A DNA stretch of 59,890 nucleotides from Deinococcus budaensis (GCF_014201885.1 NZ_JACHFN010000020.1:1-59890), one strand, 5' to 3'. Positions 46,986 to 59,162 are shown, counted from the first letter of the stretch. Translations and numbers: made by a program. Notes: a model not told the origin generated them from the letters alone.

Positions 46986-47013
46986 AGCCGCCACCCTTCC
47001 AGAAAAACCCCTG

Positions 47014-47034
47014 CCCCGCTCCGGCGGGGTTTTT
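47014..47034 (+). terminator. Intrinsic terminator
   Basis: Stem CCCCGC (47014-47019) with GCGGGG (47024-47029) and TTTTT (47030-47034). An outer AAAAACCCC/GGGGTTTTT pairing makes it work in both directions, for the leftward sigma operon too. Confidence 0.85.
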
Positions 47035-47052
47035 GCGGTCCGGGAGGGGAGG

Positions 47053-47519
47053 CTAGTTCCGGGGCGGACCGGCTTTCGGGCGGTACTGGTTCAGGCCGCC
47101 CGCTTTGCCGAACTCGGCCTGGAGGAGCGCCAGCGCCTGGGCGGGTCTGCTCTTCGGATCGCCGGGCAGGGTGCGGGCGTAGAACTCCAGCGCGTCGGGG
47201 AAGCCGTCGCCGTCCGCGTCGGCCCCCTCCTCCAGCACGGCGAAGAGGACGGCGCCGAACTTCGCGGTGGGCTGCTCGCGAAAACCCGCGCGCAGGCGCT
47301 CGCCAAAAGCGTTCCAGCCCTGACCGCCCTGGGGCCGGGTGTGGCAGGTCACGCAGGGCATCACCTTGCCCGACAGCTGCCACAGCGGGTCGTCTTTGTC
47401 GTGGCCGAGCTGCTGGGCCGCCTGGGTGCGGTATTTGGGCAGGCCCAGCGCGGCGGGCGCGGAGAGGAGCACCAGCCCGGCGAGCAGCGCGGCGCCCAGC
47501 CTGACCTGCGGGTTGGGCG

Positions 47520-47532
<13 letters not shown>
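47053..47532 (-). CDS. Exported monohaem cytochrome c-like protein
   Basis: A 159-residue protein with an N-terminal signal ([19 protein letters not shown]), one haem c motif (CVTCH near residues 60-64) and a calcium-type loop [14 protein letters not shown]. Last gene of the leftward sigma operon; its start overlaps the DUF1501 stop by 13 bases. It might pass electrons to or from the exported DUF1501/DUF1800 pair (inference). Confidence 0.78.
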
Positions 47533-48701
<1,169 letters not shown>

Positions 48702-48736
48702 GGGGTACCTCTCGGAAGGGAGCAGCGTGTGCCCGC

Positions 48737-50017
48737 TCAGGCGAGCTGGAATTCGGGGCTGATTAAAGTCAGGTAGGTGCGCTGCTTGGGGCTGAGGCCG
48801 CCGAGCGCCCCCTGAAGCGGCGAGCGCTCCTGGCCCAGCAGGGCGAGCGGGGTGGGCTGTTCGCGGAGCGCCGGGGCCGTGCCCCCCAGCGTCAGGGCCG
48901 CCGCGACCTGCATCCGCCCCAGCAGGGTGGAGTCGTTGATCCACTCGCGGCCCCCGTCCCAGCCCTTCACGGTGTCGGGTTCCAGCAGCAACTGGCCCAG
49001 GCGCCCGGCCGTCTGGGCGAGGTTCAGAATCTGTTTGGCCTCCAGCCTCGGCTGCCCCAGCGTCCGCACCGCCCCCACGATGAACTCGACCGGGCTGCGG
49101 ATGATCGCCGCGCGGCGGGCGTAAAAAGCCTCGCTGGCGAGCAGTTCCTCCAGCACGGCGCGGACGCTCCCGTTCGTGCGCCGGAAGGTCTCGGCGCTGC
49201 CCGCCACCGCCGCCTCGTCGGGCGTGTCGGCCACGAAGGCGCGGTGCAGCTTGCGCGCCACGAACAGGGCTGTCTGCGGATGGGTCGCCGCGAGGCGGAC
49301 CACGTCCTCGCCGCCGAGGTTCCCCGCCCGGCCTAGGTAGGCTTTGCGGCCCGCGTCATGCTGACCGGGGCGAAAGACGAAGCGCGGTTCTTCCAGAAAG
49401 CGGTCGTTGCCGCGCCCGCCCTCGAAAGTCCACCCCGTCAGCGCCCGCGCCCCCTCGCGCACGTCCTCCTCGCTGTAATTGGGCCGTCCCGGCGTGCCGA
49501 GGCCGGTCGTGAACAGTTCCAGCAGCTCGCGGCTGAAGTTCTCGTTGGGCTTGCCCTTGCGGTTCTGGTCGTTGTCGAGGTACCGCAGCATCGCGGGGTG
49601 CCGGGCCACGTCGAGCGTGAAGGCCGCGAAGTTGTCGGAAGCCGCGTGGCGCCGCAGCAGCGCCAGATACCCGGTCAGCATGGGTACGTTCCGCACCTTG
49701 TCGGTGCCGATCACGAAATGGTTGCTCCAGGTCAGGGCCAGCCGCTCGCGCAGGGGGTGGGGACCGTAGAGCAGTTCGTACAGCCACGCGCCGCGCACGA
49801 GCTGCGCTCCGGCGCCGGGGCGGGCCGCCTGCGCCGGGTCGAAGGGATTGCCGGGCGCGGTCTCGTTGCCGAAGGAGAGAAGGTCGCGGGCGACCTCGCG
49901 GGCCTCCCGGCCGACGAGCGCGCGAATCTGGGCGTCGGTCGCGCCGAAGGCGGTGCGCCGCAGCAGGTGCGCGGCGTCCTCAGGGGTGAGCTTGCGGGAA
50001 AGGGGGGTCAGGGGCAT
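48737..50017 (-). CDS. DUF1800 family protein
   Basis: A 426-residue protein with [18 protein letters not shown] at the start, [33 protein letters not shown] and [17 protein letters not shown], all typical of DUF1800. The family is exported in many species and coupled to DUF1501, but I see no signal peptide here. Role unknown. ATG 50017 fits the family start; the long upstream frame is not protein-like. Confidence 0.86.
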   Translation of the reverse strand: MPLTPLSRKLTPEDAAHLLRRTAFGATDAQIRALVGREAREVARDLLSFGNETAPGNPFDPAQAARPGAGAQLVRGAWLYELLYGPHPLRERLALTWSNHFVIGTDKVRNVPMLTGYLALLRRHAASDNFAAFTLDVARHPAMLRYLDNDQNRKGKPNENFSRELLELFTTGLGTPGRPNYSEEDVREGARALTGWTFEGGRGNDRFLEEPRFVFRPGQHDAGRKAYLGRAGNLGGEDVVRLAATHPQTALFVARKLHRAFVADTPDEAAVAGSAETFRRTNGSVRAVLEELLASEAFYARRAAIIRSPVEFIVGAVRTLGQPRLEAKQILNLAQTAGRLGQLLLEPDTVKGWDGGREWINDSTLLGRMQVAAALTLGGTAPALREQPTPLALLGQERSPLQGALGGLSPKQRTYLTLISPEFQLA

Positions 50018-50058
50018 GGGGTCTCCAGAAGGCGGGGAAAAGCAGGGGACTTCTCGGC

Positions 50059-50889
50059 TTACTGCCCTTTGGAGTCGGGCGAGGCCAGCAAAGTTCCCAG
50101 CCGCGCCTCCTCGACCCCGCGCACCCCGGCGAGGGCCGAGCGCAGCGGCGCGTCCGGCAGGTTGCCGACCAGCCACACGAAGCGGCGCCCGCCCCCGCTC
50201 CCGACCCGCCGCGAGACAACGCCCGGCGCGGCGCGCACGTCTCTCGGGGCAAGCACCAGCGCGAGTACGTTGGCGCCGTCGCTGAGGGTGACCTCCAGCC
50301 CGCCCCCCGCGCGGGGTCCGGCGGCGGTAGGCGTGAAGCCGGGCGGAAAGCGCAGCCCCGGCAGCGCGGCCAGGACGGCGGCGCGCAGTCCGGGGGGAAC
50401 GGGCGGTACTCCGGCCTGCACCCGCGCCAGCTCTGAACCCACTGCGCTGAAGGCGGCGCGGCGGGCCAGCGTGCCCCCTGGCATCCGCTCCTCGAAGGCC
50501 AGCGGCACGTTCCAGGCGCGGTCCACCCACAGCGTCCAGCGGGCGGCCTGCCCGACCTTCGGCACGAGGTCGAAGCGGGTCACGTCCCGCCCCGCGACGG
50601 TGGCCGGGGCCGGGGCGCGGGTCACCCTGAAATGCTGGGCGATCAACCCGGGGCGGAAGGGCACGGCCGGGAGCGCCCGCGCCGTGCGGGTGGGCACCGC
50701 GCGCGGCGGAAAGAAGACGCTGACATCCACCGTGCCGCGCGCCGCCCGCGTGCGTGCCTGCCGCAGCGCCGCCGTCAGCTCGTCCAGAGGGCTGACCCCA
50801 CTGGCCTCCTGGGTCTGCCCCTGGGCCTGGGCCGGACCCGCGAGGAGCAGCGCGCCCAGCCACGCGGATGCGGCAAAGCGCCTCACCAC
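50059..50889 (-). CDS. RseB/MucB-like regulatory protein
   Basis: A 276-residue exported protein (signal about 1-22, [17 protein letters not shown]). The first domain contains [20 protein letters not shown] and [20 protein letters not shown], a LolA/RseB-like fold. The second has [19 protein letters not shown]. It overlaps the anti-sigma gene by seven bases. In other bacteria RseB guards the anti-sigma factor, so it probably senses envelope state here (inference). Confidence 0.72.
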   Translation of the reverse strand: MVRRFAASAWLGALLLAGPAQAQGQTQEASGVSPLDELTAALRQARTRAARGTVDVSVFFPPRAVPTRTARALPAVPFRPGLIAQHFRVTRAPAPATVAGRDVTRFDLVPKVGQAARWTLWVDRAWNVPLAFEERMPGGTLARRAAFSAVGSELARVQAGVPPVPPGLRAAVLAALPGLRFPPGFTPTAAGPRAGGGLEVTLSDGANVLALVLAPRDVRAAPGVVSRRVGSGGGRRFVWLVGNLPDAPLRSALAGVRGVEEARLGTLLASPDSKGQ

Positions 50890-51173
50890 CCCTCCCCCAG
50901 GGCGCCCTGGTAGGCGTCGTAGGCCGCGCTCGCGGGCAGGGCCGGGGCCGCCGGGGGCCGCAGCACCAGCGCGCCCGTCAGCACGGCGGCGCAGGCGAGC
51001 AGGGCGGGCCAGCCCCGGGTAGGCTGGCCCCGGGCCAGGCGCGGCCGGGGCGCAGGCGTGGGGGGCACCGCCCCGGCCCGCCAGCGGCTCAGGAAACGGT
51101 CGGCGGCCCCGGCGTCGGCGGGCGTCTCCTCGCGGGCCTGGGCAAAGAGGTCGTCGAGTTCGCGGTCGTTCAT
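50883..51173 (-). CDS. Anti-sigma-factor-like small membrane protein
   Basis: A 96-residue protein with an acidic N-terminal cytoplasmic part ([20 protein letters not shown]), a Pro/Arg linker, and one membrane helix near residues 56-72 ([16 protein letters not shown]). It lacks the HxxxCxxC zinc site of ZAS anti-sigma factors. Its place between the sigma gene and rseB-like gene supports the call. ATG 51173 is used because the longer frame lacks such features. Confidence 0.65.
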   Translation of the reverse strand: MNDRELDDLFAQAREETPADAGAADRFLSRWRAGAVPPTPAPRPRLARGQPTRGWPALLACAAVLTGALVLRPPAAPALPASAAYDAYQGALGEGW

Positions 51174-51216
51174 GGTCGGGTCCTCCAGCATCCTGTTCGG
51201 GGGGATGGTCCTGGGG

Positions 51217-51765
51217 TCATGGCGTGACCCCGGCGCCGCTGAGCAGCCCACGCAGCGCCGCGCGGCCCCGGTGGAGGCGGCTCTTGACGGTGCCTGGCTC
51301 CACGCCCAGCACCCCCGCGATCTCGGCGTAGTCCAGGCCCCCCAGTTCGCGCAGGGTCACGGCGTCACGCTGCTCGGGCGGCAGCTGGCGCAAGGCCCAG
51401 GCCAGCCGGGCGCGCAGGTCGGCCTGCTCCCCGGCCCGCACCGGGCTGTGGGGCGAGGCGGGTTCGGGGGCCTCGTCCAGCGGCAGATGGGAGCGCGCCG
51501 CCAGCGCCCGGTGACAGGCGTTGAGGGTGATCCGGTGCAGCCAGGTCGTGAACTGCGCCCCCGCGCGAAAACCGGCCAGATGGCGGTACACGCTGATCCA
51601 CACCTCCTGCACCACGTCGTCGGCGGCGCCCGGCCCCACCATCCCCGCCGCCACCCGGTGAATCCGGGGCGAGTGCCGCCGCACCAGCGCCTCGAAGGCC
51701 GCCTCCCGGTGGGGGCCGGGGTGCGCCGCCAGCGGCACGAGTTGGGGGTCGGTGAGGGTGTTCAA
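51217..51765 (-). CDS. ECF RNA polymerase sigma factor
   Basis: A 182-residue sigma-70 family factor with regions 2 ([37 protein letters not shown]) and 4 ([39 protein letters not shown]). It heads a leftward operon of anti-sigma, RseB-like, DUF1800, DUF1501 and cytochrome c genes. TTG 51765 is the probable start, TACCCT lying 11 bases upstream; it is not certain. Confidence 0.9.
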   Translation of the reverse strand: MNTLTDPQLVPLAAHPGPHREAAFEALVRRHSPRIHRVAAGMVGPGAADDVVQEVWISVYRHLAGFRAGAQFTTWLHRITLNACHRALAARSHLPLDEAPEPASPHSPVRAGEQADLRARLAWALRQLPPEQRDAVTLRELGGLDYAEIAGVLGVEPGTVKSRLHRGRAALRGLLSGAGVTP

Positions 51766-51937
51766 CGGCGCCTCACAGGGTAGGAGTCAGGGGGAGGGCA
51801 AAAAGTTCCCGGCTGGCCGCTGCCCCGCCGGGCATTCAGCTTCGGCCCCCGGCTTCGTGGCAGAGCTGCACCGAACATCCGCCCCATGTTCAGAAGCCAG
51901 CGTCCTCCTCTGGCGGCTGGCCGCCGCTTTTTCTACC

Positions 51938-51967
51938 TTGAACTTTACTTTTAGTCATGCCTAAAAT
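51938..51967 (+). promoter_or_regulatory. Promoter and metal-regulator palindrome before mntR
   Basis: TTGAAC (51938-51943) and TAAAAT (51962-51967) are 18 bp apart, and ATG 51974 lies six bases past the -10. An 18-bp palindrome TTTTAG-TCATGC-CTAAAA (51949-51966) with one mismatched pair covers the spacer and -10. It is a likely box for the DtxR/MntR-family protein encoded next. Confidence 0.8.
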
Positions 51968-51973
51968 AAAAGC

Positions 51974-52675
51974 ATGACCCCCCGCACGCTCTCGCCCTCT
52001 GCCGAGGACTATCTCAAACACCTGTATGTGCTGGGCCAGCGCGGCAAGGTGAACACGCAGGCGCTGGCCGGGGCGCTGGGCGTGGTGCCTGCCAGCGCGA
52101 CCGGAATGCTGCGCAAGCTGCACGAGCAGGGGCTGGTCGACCACGCGCCGTACCAGGGCGCGGAGCTGACCAGCGAGGGCCAGCAGGCCGCGCTGGAGGT
52201 GCTGCGTCACCACCGCCTGCTCGAACTCTTCCTGCACCGGGCGCTGGGCGTGCCGCTCGACGAGGTCCACGAGGAGGCCGAGCGGCTGGAGCACGCGCTG
52301 TCCGAGCGGCTCGAAGCCCGCATCGCCGCGTGGCTGGGCGACCCCACCTTCGACCCGCACGGGGACCCCATCCCGACCCTGGAGGGCGAGCTGCCCGCCC
52401 GCGCCGAGCGCCGCCTCTCGCAGCTCGCGCCGGGCGAGGCCGCCACCGTGGCCCGGGTGCCCGACGGCGACCCCGCGCAACTGCGGGCGCTGGTGGCGGC
52501 GGGCCTGACGCCGGGCGCGGCCCTCACGCTGCGGCAGGTGGACGCGGCGCTGGGCACGCTGACGGTCGAACTGGCCGCAGGCCGGCCGCTCACGCTGGCG
52601 CTGGGTGTGGCCGCACAGGTGCAGGTTCACGCGGAACACCGTCACGAGGACAGCAACCCCGGGGACCCGGCATGA
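51974..52675 (+). CDS. mntR: DtxR/MntR-family metal-dependent regulator
   Basis: A 233-residue regulator. Residues 1-70 are a winged helix ([39 protein letters not shown]). A dimer/metal domain follows ([34 protein letters not shown]), with His/Glu ligands. The C-terminal part ([20 protein letters not shown]) is an FeoA/SH3-like domain. It overlaps the transporter gene (ATGA). Manganese is the likely effector from the transporter type; iron is possible. Confidence 0.9.
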   Translation: MTPRTLSPSAEDYLKHLYVLGQRGKVNTQALAGALGVVPASATGMLRKLHEQGLVDHAPYQGAELTSEGQQAALEVLRHHRLLELFLHRALGVPLDEVHEEAERLEHALSERLEARIAAWLGDPTFDPHGDPIPTLEGELPARAERRLSQLAPGEAATVARVPDGDPAQLRALVAAGLTPGAALTLRQVDAALGTLTVELAAGRPLTLALGVAAQVQVHAEHRHEDSNPGDPA

Positions 52676-53574
52676 GGCGCTGGCTCACGCCGCTGGCCGC
52701 CCTCTCCCTGACCGCCTGCGCCTCGCCCCCCACCGCGCGCGAGGACGGCCGGGTGCAGGTCGTGACCACCGTGAACATGATCAGCGACCTCGCCTCCCAG
52801 ATCGGCGGCGAGCGGGTGAGGGTGACCGGGCTGATGGGGCCGGGCGTCGATCCGCACCTCTACAAGGCGTCGGCGGGCGACGTGCGCCGTCTGGCGGGCG
52901 CGGACCTGGTGCTGTACGGCGGCCTGCATCTGGAGGGCAAGATGGTGGACATCCTGGCCGCCCTGAATGCCCGGGTGCCCAGCGTGGCCGTCTCAGAGGC
53001 CATTCCGGAGGAGAAGCTGCTGGGGCTGGGCGGCGCCCACGACCCCCACGTCTGGTTCGACCCGACCCTGTGGGCCTACGCCGCGCGCGCGACCGCGGAG
53101 GCGCTGACGCGGGTGGACCCCGCCGGGCGGGAGCTGTACGCGGCGAACCTCAACCGTTACCTGGGCGAGCTGGCCGACCTCGACCGCTGGACCGCCGCGC
53201 AGTTCCGTACGGTGCCCCAGCGGCAGCGGGTCCTCGTGACCGCCCACGACGCCTTCGGCTACCTGTCGCGGCGCTACGGGGTGGAGGTGCAGGGGCTTCA
53301 GGGCATCAGCACCGTGGCGGAGGCGGGGGGGCAGCGGGTGCGCGCGCTGGCGCAGTTTCTGGACGAGCGCGGCGTGAAGGCCGTCTTTGTCGAGTCCACC
53401 GTCTCGCCGCGCACGGTGCAGGCGGTGCGCGAGGCGGCCCGCGCCCGGGGCCATACGGTCGACCTCGGCGGGCAGCTGTACGCCGACGCCGCCGGGGAGG
53501 CCGGCACGCCCGAAGGCACCTACCTGGGCATGGTGCGCCACAACGTCGAGACCATCGTGGAGGCCTTGAAATGA
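52672..53574 (+). CDS. Metal ABC transporter substrate-binding lipoprotein (Mn/Zn)
   Basis: A 300-residue cluster A-I binding protein. Lipobox LTAC (cleavage before Cys near residue 16) anchors it. Metal ligands appear as His in [10 protein letters not shown], His in [10 protein letters not shown], Glu in [10 protein letters not shown] and Asp in GGQLYAD. The His-His-Glu-Asp set, without the His-rich loop of ZnuA, favours manganese. It is the first transporter gene after mntR. Confidence 0.9.
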   Translation: MRRWLTPLAALSLTACASPPTAREDGRVQVVTTVNMISDLASQIGGERVRVTGLMGPGVDPHLYKASAGDVRRLAGADLVLYGGLHLEGKMVDILAALNARVPSVAVSEAIPEEKLLGLGGAHDPHVWFDPTLWAYAARATAEALTRVDPAGRELYAANLNRYLGELADLDRWTAAQFRTVPQRQRVLVTAHDAFGYLSRRYGVEVQGLQGISTVAEAGGQRVRALAQFLDERGVKAVFVESTVSPRTVQAVREAARARGHTVDLGGQLYADAAGEAGTPEGTYLGMVRHNVETIVEALK

Positions 53575-54362
53575 CCGTCACCCTGCCCTCGTCCCCTGCC
53601 GCCGCGCGGGTGGACACGGCCCTGCCACCGCTCGCCCTGCGCGGCCTGAGCGTGGCCTACCAGGAACAGCCCGCCGTCTGGAACGTCTCCCTGGAGGTGC
53701 CCGCCGCTTCTCTCACCGCGATCATCGGCCCCAACGGGGCAGGCAAGAGCACGCTGCTCAAGGCCGCGCTGGGGCTGGTGCCCCGGCTCTCGGGCGAGGC
53801 GCGCTTTTTCGGGGAGCCGCTCGCGCGGGTGCGCCGCCGGGTTGCCTACGTGCCGCAGCGCACCAGTGTGGACTGGGACTTTCCGGCGAACGCGCTCGAC
53901 GTGGTCACGATGGGCCTCTACGGGCGACTGGGCTGGCTGCGGCGGGCCGGGCAGCGCGAGCGGGCGGCGGCGCTGGGCTGCCTGGAGCGGGTCGGCATGG
54001 CCGACTTCGCCGGGCGGCAGATCAGCGAACTCTCGGGCGGGCAGCAGCAGCGGGTGTTCCTGGCCCGCGCACTGGCGCAGGAGGCCGACCTGACCTTCAT
54101 GGACGAACCCTTCGCGGGGGTGGACGCCGTGACCGAGCGGGCCATCGTGGACGTGCTGCGGGACCTGCGGGCGCAGGGGCGCACGGTGGTCGCCGTCCAC
54201 CACGACCTCGACACCGTGCGGGACTACTTCGACCGGGTGGCGCTGCTGAACGTGCAGCTGGTGAGCAGCGGACCGACCGACACGGCCTTCACGCCCGCCG
54301 CCCTGCGCGCCGCCTACGGGGAGCGGCATGGAGCGCTGGCCGCCGCGCTGGCAGGAGACTGA
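53571..54362 (+). CDS. Metal ABC transporter ATPase
   Basis: A 263-residue ABC ATPase of the Mn/Zn class: GPNGAGKSTLLKAALGL, the class stretch VAYVPQRTSVDWDFPANALD, LSGGQQQRVFLARAL, LTFMDEPFAGVD and VVAVHHDLDTV. ATG 53571 overlaps the binding-protein stop (ATGA), and the stop shares a base with the next start (TGATG). Confidence 0.93.
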   Translation: MTVTLPSSPAAARVDTALPPLALRGLSVAYQEQPAVWNVSLEVPAASLTAIIGPNGAGKSTLLKAALGLVPRLSGEARFFGEPLARVRRRVAYVPQRTSVDWDFPANALDVVTMGLYGRLGWLRRAGQRERAAALGCLERVGMADFAGRQISELSGGQQQRVFLARALAQEADLTFMDEPFAGVDAVTERAIVDVLRDLRAQGRTVVAVHHDLDTVRDYFDRVALLNVQLVSSGPTDTAFTPAALRAAYGERHGALAAALAGD

Positions 54363-55276
54363 TGACGCCCCTGGACTTTTTCACCGACTACACCCTGCGA
54401 AATATCGTGCTGGGGTCGGCGCTGCTGGGGCTGGTCGCGGGCACGCTGGGGTCGTTCAGCGTGCTGCGCCGCCAGAGCCTGATCGGCGACACGGTCGCGC
54501 ACGCCGCGCTGCCGGGCATCTGCGCGGCCTTTCTGCTCACCGGCACCCGCGACACGCTGGGGCTGCTGGTCGGCGGGGGCCTCTCGGGGCTGGCCGCCTC
54601 GCTGCTGGCGCTCGCCATCCTCCGGTACAGCCGCCTGAAGGAGGACGCCGCGCTGGGCGTGACCTTCAGCGCCTTTTTCGGGGTGGGGATCGCGCTGCTC
54701 ACCGCCATTCAGCAGGGCGGCAACGCCGCGCAGGCGGGGCTGGAGGGCTTCCTGTTCGGGCAGGCCGCCGGACTGACCGCCGGGGACATGACCCGCTTCG
54801 CGGTGCTGGGGGCGCTGGCGCTGGGCACGGTGGCGCTGGCCCACAAGGAACTCAAGGTCGCGCTGTTCGACCCCGCCTTCGCCGCCGTGCAGGGCTGGCC
54901 GGTGGGCGGGCTAACCGCCCTCTCGACCGCGCTGACCGTGCTCGCGGTGATGCTGGGCCTCCAGACCGTGGGCGTGGTCCTGATGGCCACGATGCTGATC
55001 GCCCCCGCCGTCGCCGCCCGGCAGTGGACCCGCAGCCTGGGCGCGATGCTGACCCTGGCGGGCGTGTTCGGCGCCCTGAGCGGCGGGCTGGGCGCGGGCC
55101 TGAGCCTGGCGGTGGGCCAGGGGCTGCCCACCGGGGCCGTCACGGTGCTCACCGCCACCGCCCTGGCGCTGCTCTCGCTGCTGCTGGCGCCGGGCCGGGG
55201 ATTGATCGCGGGGCTGCTGCACGGGCGGCGGGTCCGTGCCCGGCTGCTGGGCGAGCTGAGGAGGGAAGGACCATGA
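54362..55276 (+). CDS. Metal ABC transporter permease 1
   Basis: A 304-residue inner-membrane permease with eight or nine helices (LGSALLGLVAGTLGSFSVLR, DTVAHAALPGICAAF, LLMATMLIAPAVAAR-type core). It pairs with the next permease, a two-permease layout known from Tro/Mnt systems. Starts inside the ATPase stop (TGATG). Confidence 0.9.
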   Translation: MTPLDFFTDYTLRNIVLGSALLGLVAGTLGSFSVLRRQSLIGDTVAHAALPGICAAFLLTGTRDTLGLLVGGGLSGLAASLLALAILRYSRLKEDAALGVTFSAFFGVGIALLTAIQQGGNAAQAGLEGFLFGQAAGLTAGDMTRFAVLGALALGTVALAHKELKVALFDPAFAAVQGWPVGGLTALSTALTVLAVMLGLQTVGVVLMATMLIAPAVAARQWTRSLGAMLTLAGVFGALSGGLGAGLSLAVGQGLPTGAVTVLTATALALLSLLLAPGRGLIAGLLHGRRVRARLLGELRREGP

Positions 55277-56151
55277 CCCCGCTCCCGCTGAACTTCGATC
55301 TGGTGATCGTGGTGACGGCCGTGCTGGTCGCCTGGGCCTGCGGGCTGCTGGGCCTCTTTCTGGTGCTGCGGCGCGAGGCGCTGCTCAGCGACGCGATCAG
55401 CCACGCGGCGCTGCCCGGCATCGTGGCGGGGTACTGGGTGACCGGGGGCAGCCTCGCCACCCTGCCCGCCCTGGTCGGCGCGGCGCTCTCGGGCCTGCTG
55501 ACGGTGGGCCTCACAGCCCTCTTGACCCGCAGCGGGCGCGTGAAGGCCGACGCGGCGCTGGGACTGGTCTTTCCGGCCCTTTTCGCCGCCGGGGTGATCG
55601 CGGTCAGCCTGAACTACTCGCAGGTCCACCTCGACCTCGACGCCGTGCTGTACGGCGAGATCGCCTATACCCCCTTCCGCACCGGCTGGGGAGGGCTGCC
55701 GGTCGCCTGGCTGCTGCTGGGCGGGATGCTGGTGCTGAACGCCCTCTTCGTGGGCGGGCTGTTCAAGGAACTGCGCCTCTCCACCTTCGACCCCGGTCTG
55801 GCGCGCACGCTGGGCTTCTCGCCGGGGTTGCTGGGCGGGGCGCTGCTCACGCTGGTGGCGCTCACCACCGTCGCGGCTTTCGACTCGGTGGGCGCGGTGC
55901 TGGTCGTCGCCTTCATGATCGTGCCGCCCGCGACCGCGCTGCTGCTCACCCGGAGCCTGCGCCGGGCGCTGGCGCTCACGCTGGCAGCGGGGCTGGGGGC
56001 CAGCGTGCTCGGCTACGCGGTCGCCCTCTGGCTCGACGCCAGCATCACGGGCGTGATCGCAGGGGTGCTGGGCGTGCAGTTCATGCTGGCGCTGGTGGCC
56101 CAGGCGTGGCGGGCAAGAAGGGTGCGGGGGCGGGCGGTGCTGGGGGGTTGA
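55273..56151 (+). CDS. Metal ABC transporter permease 2
   Basis: A 292-residue second permease, similar to the first in VVTAVLVAWACGLLGLFLVL, LLSDAISHAALPGIVAGYW and LVVAFMIVPPATALLL. It carries LHLDLDAVLYGEIAYTP-type loop typical of TroD/MntD-like proteins. Starts with an ATGA overlap. Together the four genes make a complete uptake system. Confidence 0.9.
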   Translation: MTPLPLNFDLVIVVTAVLVAWACGLLGLFLVLRREALLSDAISHAALPGIVAGYWVTGGSLATLPALVGAALSGLLTVGLTALLTRSGRVKADAALGLVFPALFAAGVIAVSLNYSQVHLDLDAVLYGEIAYTPFRTGWGGLPVAWLLLGGMLVLNALFVGGLFKELRLSTFDPGLARTLGFSPGLLGGALLTLVALTTVAAFDSVGAVLVVAFMIVPPATALLLTRSLRRALALTLAAGLGASVLGYAVALWLDASITGVIAGVLGVQFMLALVAQAWRARRVRGRAVLGG

Positions 56152-56194
56152 AGGGTTCTTTGCTCGCCTCCCGTGCACCGCGTACCGTAGGTCC

Positions 56195-56440
56195 ATGACC
56201 GACCGCGAACTCAACTTCGCCAAGACGATCCTGGAGGGGCGCGCCTACCGCGACGTGCCCGACGACGAGGTGCTGCGGGAAGCCGAGCGGCTGCTGTCGA
56301 GCTGGATGGCCGGGGAGACGCGCCTGGAGCGGCCCAAGCTCTACGACCACTACGCGCTGCTGTTCGCGGCCCTGCTGCGCCGCACCCGCGAGCTGGAGGA
56401 GCGGGTCGCGGCCCTGGAAGCCCGGGACCCCCGCCCGTGA
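56195..56440 (+). CDS. Small helical hypothetical protein
   Basis: An 81-residue protein ending in a coiled coil ([19 protein letters not shown]). No family recognised. TACCGT (56183-56188) lies six bases before ATG 56195, and the stop overlaps the trpF start (GTGA), so it leads a two-gene operon. Confidence 0.65.
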   Translation: MTDRELNFAKTILEGRAYRDVPDDEVLREAERLLSSWMAGETRLERPKLYDHYALLFAALLRRTRELEERVAALEARDPRP

Positions 56441-57069
56441 GGGTCCGGGTCAAGGTCTGCGGCACCACCTCGGTCCATGACGCGGTGCTGGCCGCCGAGG
56501 CCGGGGCCGACGCGCTGGGCTTTATCTTCGCGCCGGGCAGCAAACGCCGGGTCACGCCGGAGGTGGCGCGGGGGGCGGGGCTGAACGTGGGGCCAGTCGT
56601 GGCGCGGGTCGGCGTCTTCCTGGGGCAGGGGCTGGACGAGGTGCTGCGGACGGCGGAGGCGGCGCGGGTGAGCACCGTACAACTGCACGGTCCTTTATCG
56701 GCCCTTTACCTGAGCGAGGTCGCCCGCTATCATCCCGTTCTGCGTGTGCTACGCCCCGCCGATCTGGCGGAGCCGGACGCGCTGGAAGCCCTCGCGCAGC
56801 CGGGCGTGACCCCCATGCTGGACGCCCCCGAGCCGGGTGGAGGGGTCCCCCTGGACTGGGCCGCGCTGCGCGAGGTCTTTCCGCCGGGGGCCTGGCTGGC
56901 CGGAGGGCTGGGGCCGCAGAACGTGGCGCAGGCGATCCGGGCGCTGCGCCCGGCCGGAGTGGACGCCGTGAGCCGCCTGGAAGCCCGCCCCGGAGTCAAG
57001 GACGCCGCGCAGGTGCAGGCCTTCGTGCAGGCCGCCCAGGGTGCCACCGACCCGAGTTATCCACAGTGA
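56437..57069 (+). CDS. trpF: Phosphoribosylanthranilate isomerase
   Basis: A 210-residue TIM-barrel enzyme of tryptophan synthesis. The catalytic Cys is in [12 protein letters not shown], followed by [33 protein letters not shown] (catalytic Asp) and [11 protein letters not shown]. The C-terminal phosphate loop is [14 protein letters not shown], where most TrpF have a Ser-Ser-Gly-type sequence. The final codons (Tyr-Pro-Gln) overlap a DnaA box. No other trp gene is in view. Confidence 0.9.
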   Translation: MRVRVKVCGTTSVHDAVLAAEAGADALGFIFAPGSKRRVTPEVARGAGLNVGPVVARVGVFLGQGLDEVLRTAEAARVSTVQLHGPLSALYLSEVARYHPVLRVLRPADLAEPDALEALAQPGVTPMLDAPEPGGGVPLDWAALREVFPPGAWLAGGLGPQNVAQAIRALRPAGVDAVSRLEARPGVKDAAQVQAFVQAAQGATDPSYPQ

Positions 57070-57226
57070 AACGCTGGGCTGTGGATAACTCCGGCGCGGT
57101 CTGTCCTGGACGTAATGCCGCCTGTCAATCCCGTGCCACACGATGAAAAGGTCCCCGCTGAGGTCGAGGGGGATTGGCCCTTCTCCACGCCTTATCCACA
57201 GGGGCTGTGGATAACCCTGTGGATAA
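57057..57226. promoter_or_regulatory. Cluster of five perfect DnaA boxes
   Basis: The 9-mer TTATCCACA occurs five times without mismatch: plus strand at 57057-57065 and 57192-57200, minus strand at 57080-57088, 57206-57214 and 57218-57226. A weaker match lies at 57181. Boxes 3 and 4 face each other and 4 and 5 are 12 bp apart. No AT-rich unwinding stretch and no dnaA, dnaN or parA gene is seen. The stretch between trpF and the next gene has no other content I recognise. Confidence 0.85.
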
Positions 57227-57252
57227 CTCCGGTCCCTGAAAAGCGCTGATCC

Positions 57253-58152
57253 TCACGTTTTCTCGTCTTCGCCGCGCTGGGGCGGCAGGCCGAACCACCC
57301 GGCGATCTGCTGCCCTCCCCCCACCACGTCGCGGGCCGCGCCGAGGTCCACCCCGACCCCGGCGAAGGGCACGCGGGCCAGGGTATGGGTCTTGACCCGC
57401 AGGTTTTCCAGGTTGCCGTGGTCGCTGCTGAGCACCACCCGGGCACCTGCCTCCAGCAGTCCGGTCAGCAGGGCGTCCACCCGGGTCAGGTAGGCCCGCC
57501 CGGCGGCCAGCACCCCGGGCGGCGTGGGGTCGCGGCCCTGGTGGCCCAGCAGGTCCCCGAACCACAGGTCCGCCACCAGCAGGTCGTGGTCGCGGGCGGC
57601 TTCGGCCAGCGCTTCGCCCAGCCGGGCCAGCGTGTCCGGGGGCGTGTGGGGCCGCCAGGGCGCGGCGTAGTCCAGACCCAGGGTGGCGGGCAACGGCGGC
57701 AACCCCGGCGGATTCAGCGCCAGGCCCGCCGCCTGAAAGGCGTAGGGAAAGCAGCCCACCCGGGGCCGCCGCACCGCCCTCTCCCCCGTCTGGGCCGCGA
57801 AATAGGCCGGGGGGTAGTGGTTGACCAGGGCCGCGCGCCCCCCCGCGCGCGTCAGGCGTCCCGGCAGGCCCCGGGCGCGCAGCAGGCGCTGAAGGGTCGG
57901 CCCCGGGTGCGGCCCGAAGTGTTCTCCCCGGCCCGGCTCGCCCATCTGCCGCACCGCGTCCTGCCCGGTCAGCCAGCAGGTCTGCCCGGTGCCCGACTGC
58001 GGCAGCCCCGGCACCCCCAGCGCCGCGTCGAGCGCCCGGCCTGCCCCGATCAGCGGGCGCAGGACCGGCAACTCGGTCTCCCACACCGATCCGGCGGGGG
58101 CGTCGGCGGGATGGCCCAGGCCGTCGAGTGCCAGCCACACCACGCCCGTCAT
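57253..58152 (-). CDS. Metalloenzyme of the alkaline phosphatase/iPGM superfamily
   Basis: A 299-residue protein with superfamily marks: [10 protein letters not shown] at the N-terminus, [12 protein letters not shown] (nucleophile region), [15 protein letters not shown] and [11 protein letters not shown] (metal ligands Asp/His). It resembles cofactor-independent phosphoglycerate mutase-type metalloenzymes lacking the insert domain. The substrate is unknown. TAGACT six bases before ATG 58152 gives a leaderless start. Confidence 0.78.
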   Translation of the reverse strand: MTGVVWLALDGLGHPADAPAGSVWETELPVLRPLIGAGRALDAALGVPGLPQSGTGQTCWLTGQDAVRQMGEPGRGEHFGPHPGPTLQRLLRARGLPGRLTRAGGRAALVNHYPPAYFAAQTGERAVRRPRVGCFPYAFQAAGLALNPPGLPPLPATLGLDYAAPWRPHTPPDTLARLGEALAEAARDHDLLVADLWFGDLLGHQGRDPTPPGVLAAGRAYLTRVDALLTGLLEAGARVVLSSDHGNLENLRVKTHTLARVPFAGVGVDLGAARDVVGGGQQIAGWFGLPPQRGEDEKT

Positions 58153-58249
58153 GCCCGGAGTCTACGGGGTCCAGGGGGGCGGGGGACCGGGGGCCGCCGC
58201 GCCAGGGCGCCCGGCCCCCGGCAGGGTCCCCGACCGCTACACTCCCTCC

Positions 58250-59162
<913 letters not shown>

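Noticed and set aside
57057..57226. Calling the DnaA-box cluster the chromosomal origin
   Set aside because: No dnaA, dnaN, gidA or par genes and no AT-rich unwinding region nearby; reported as a DnaA-box cluster only.
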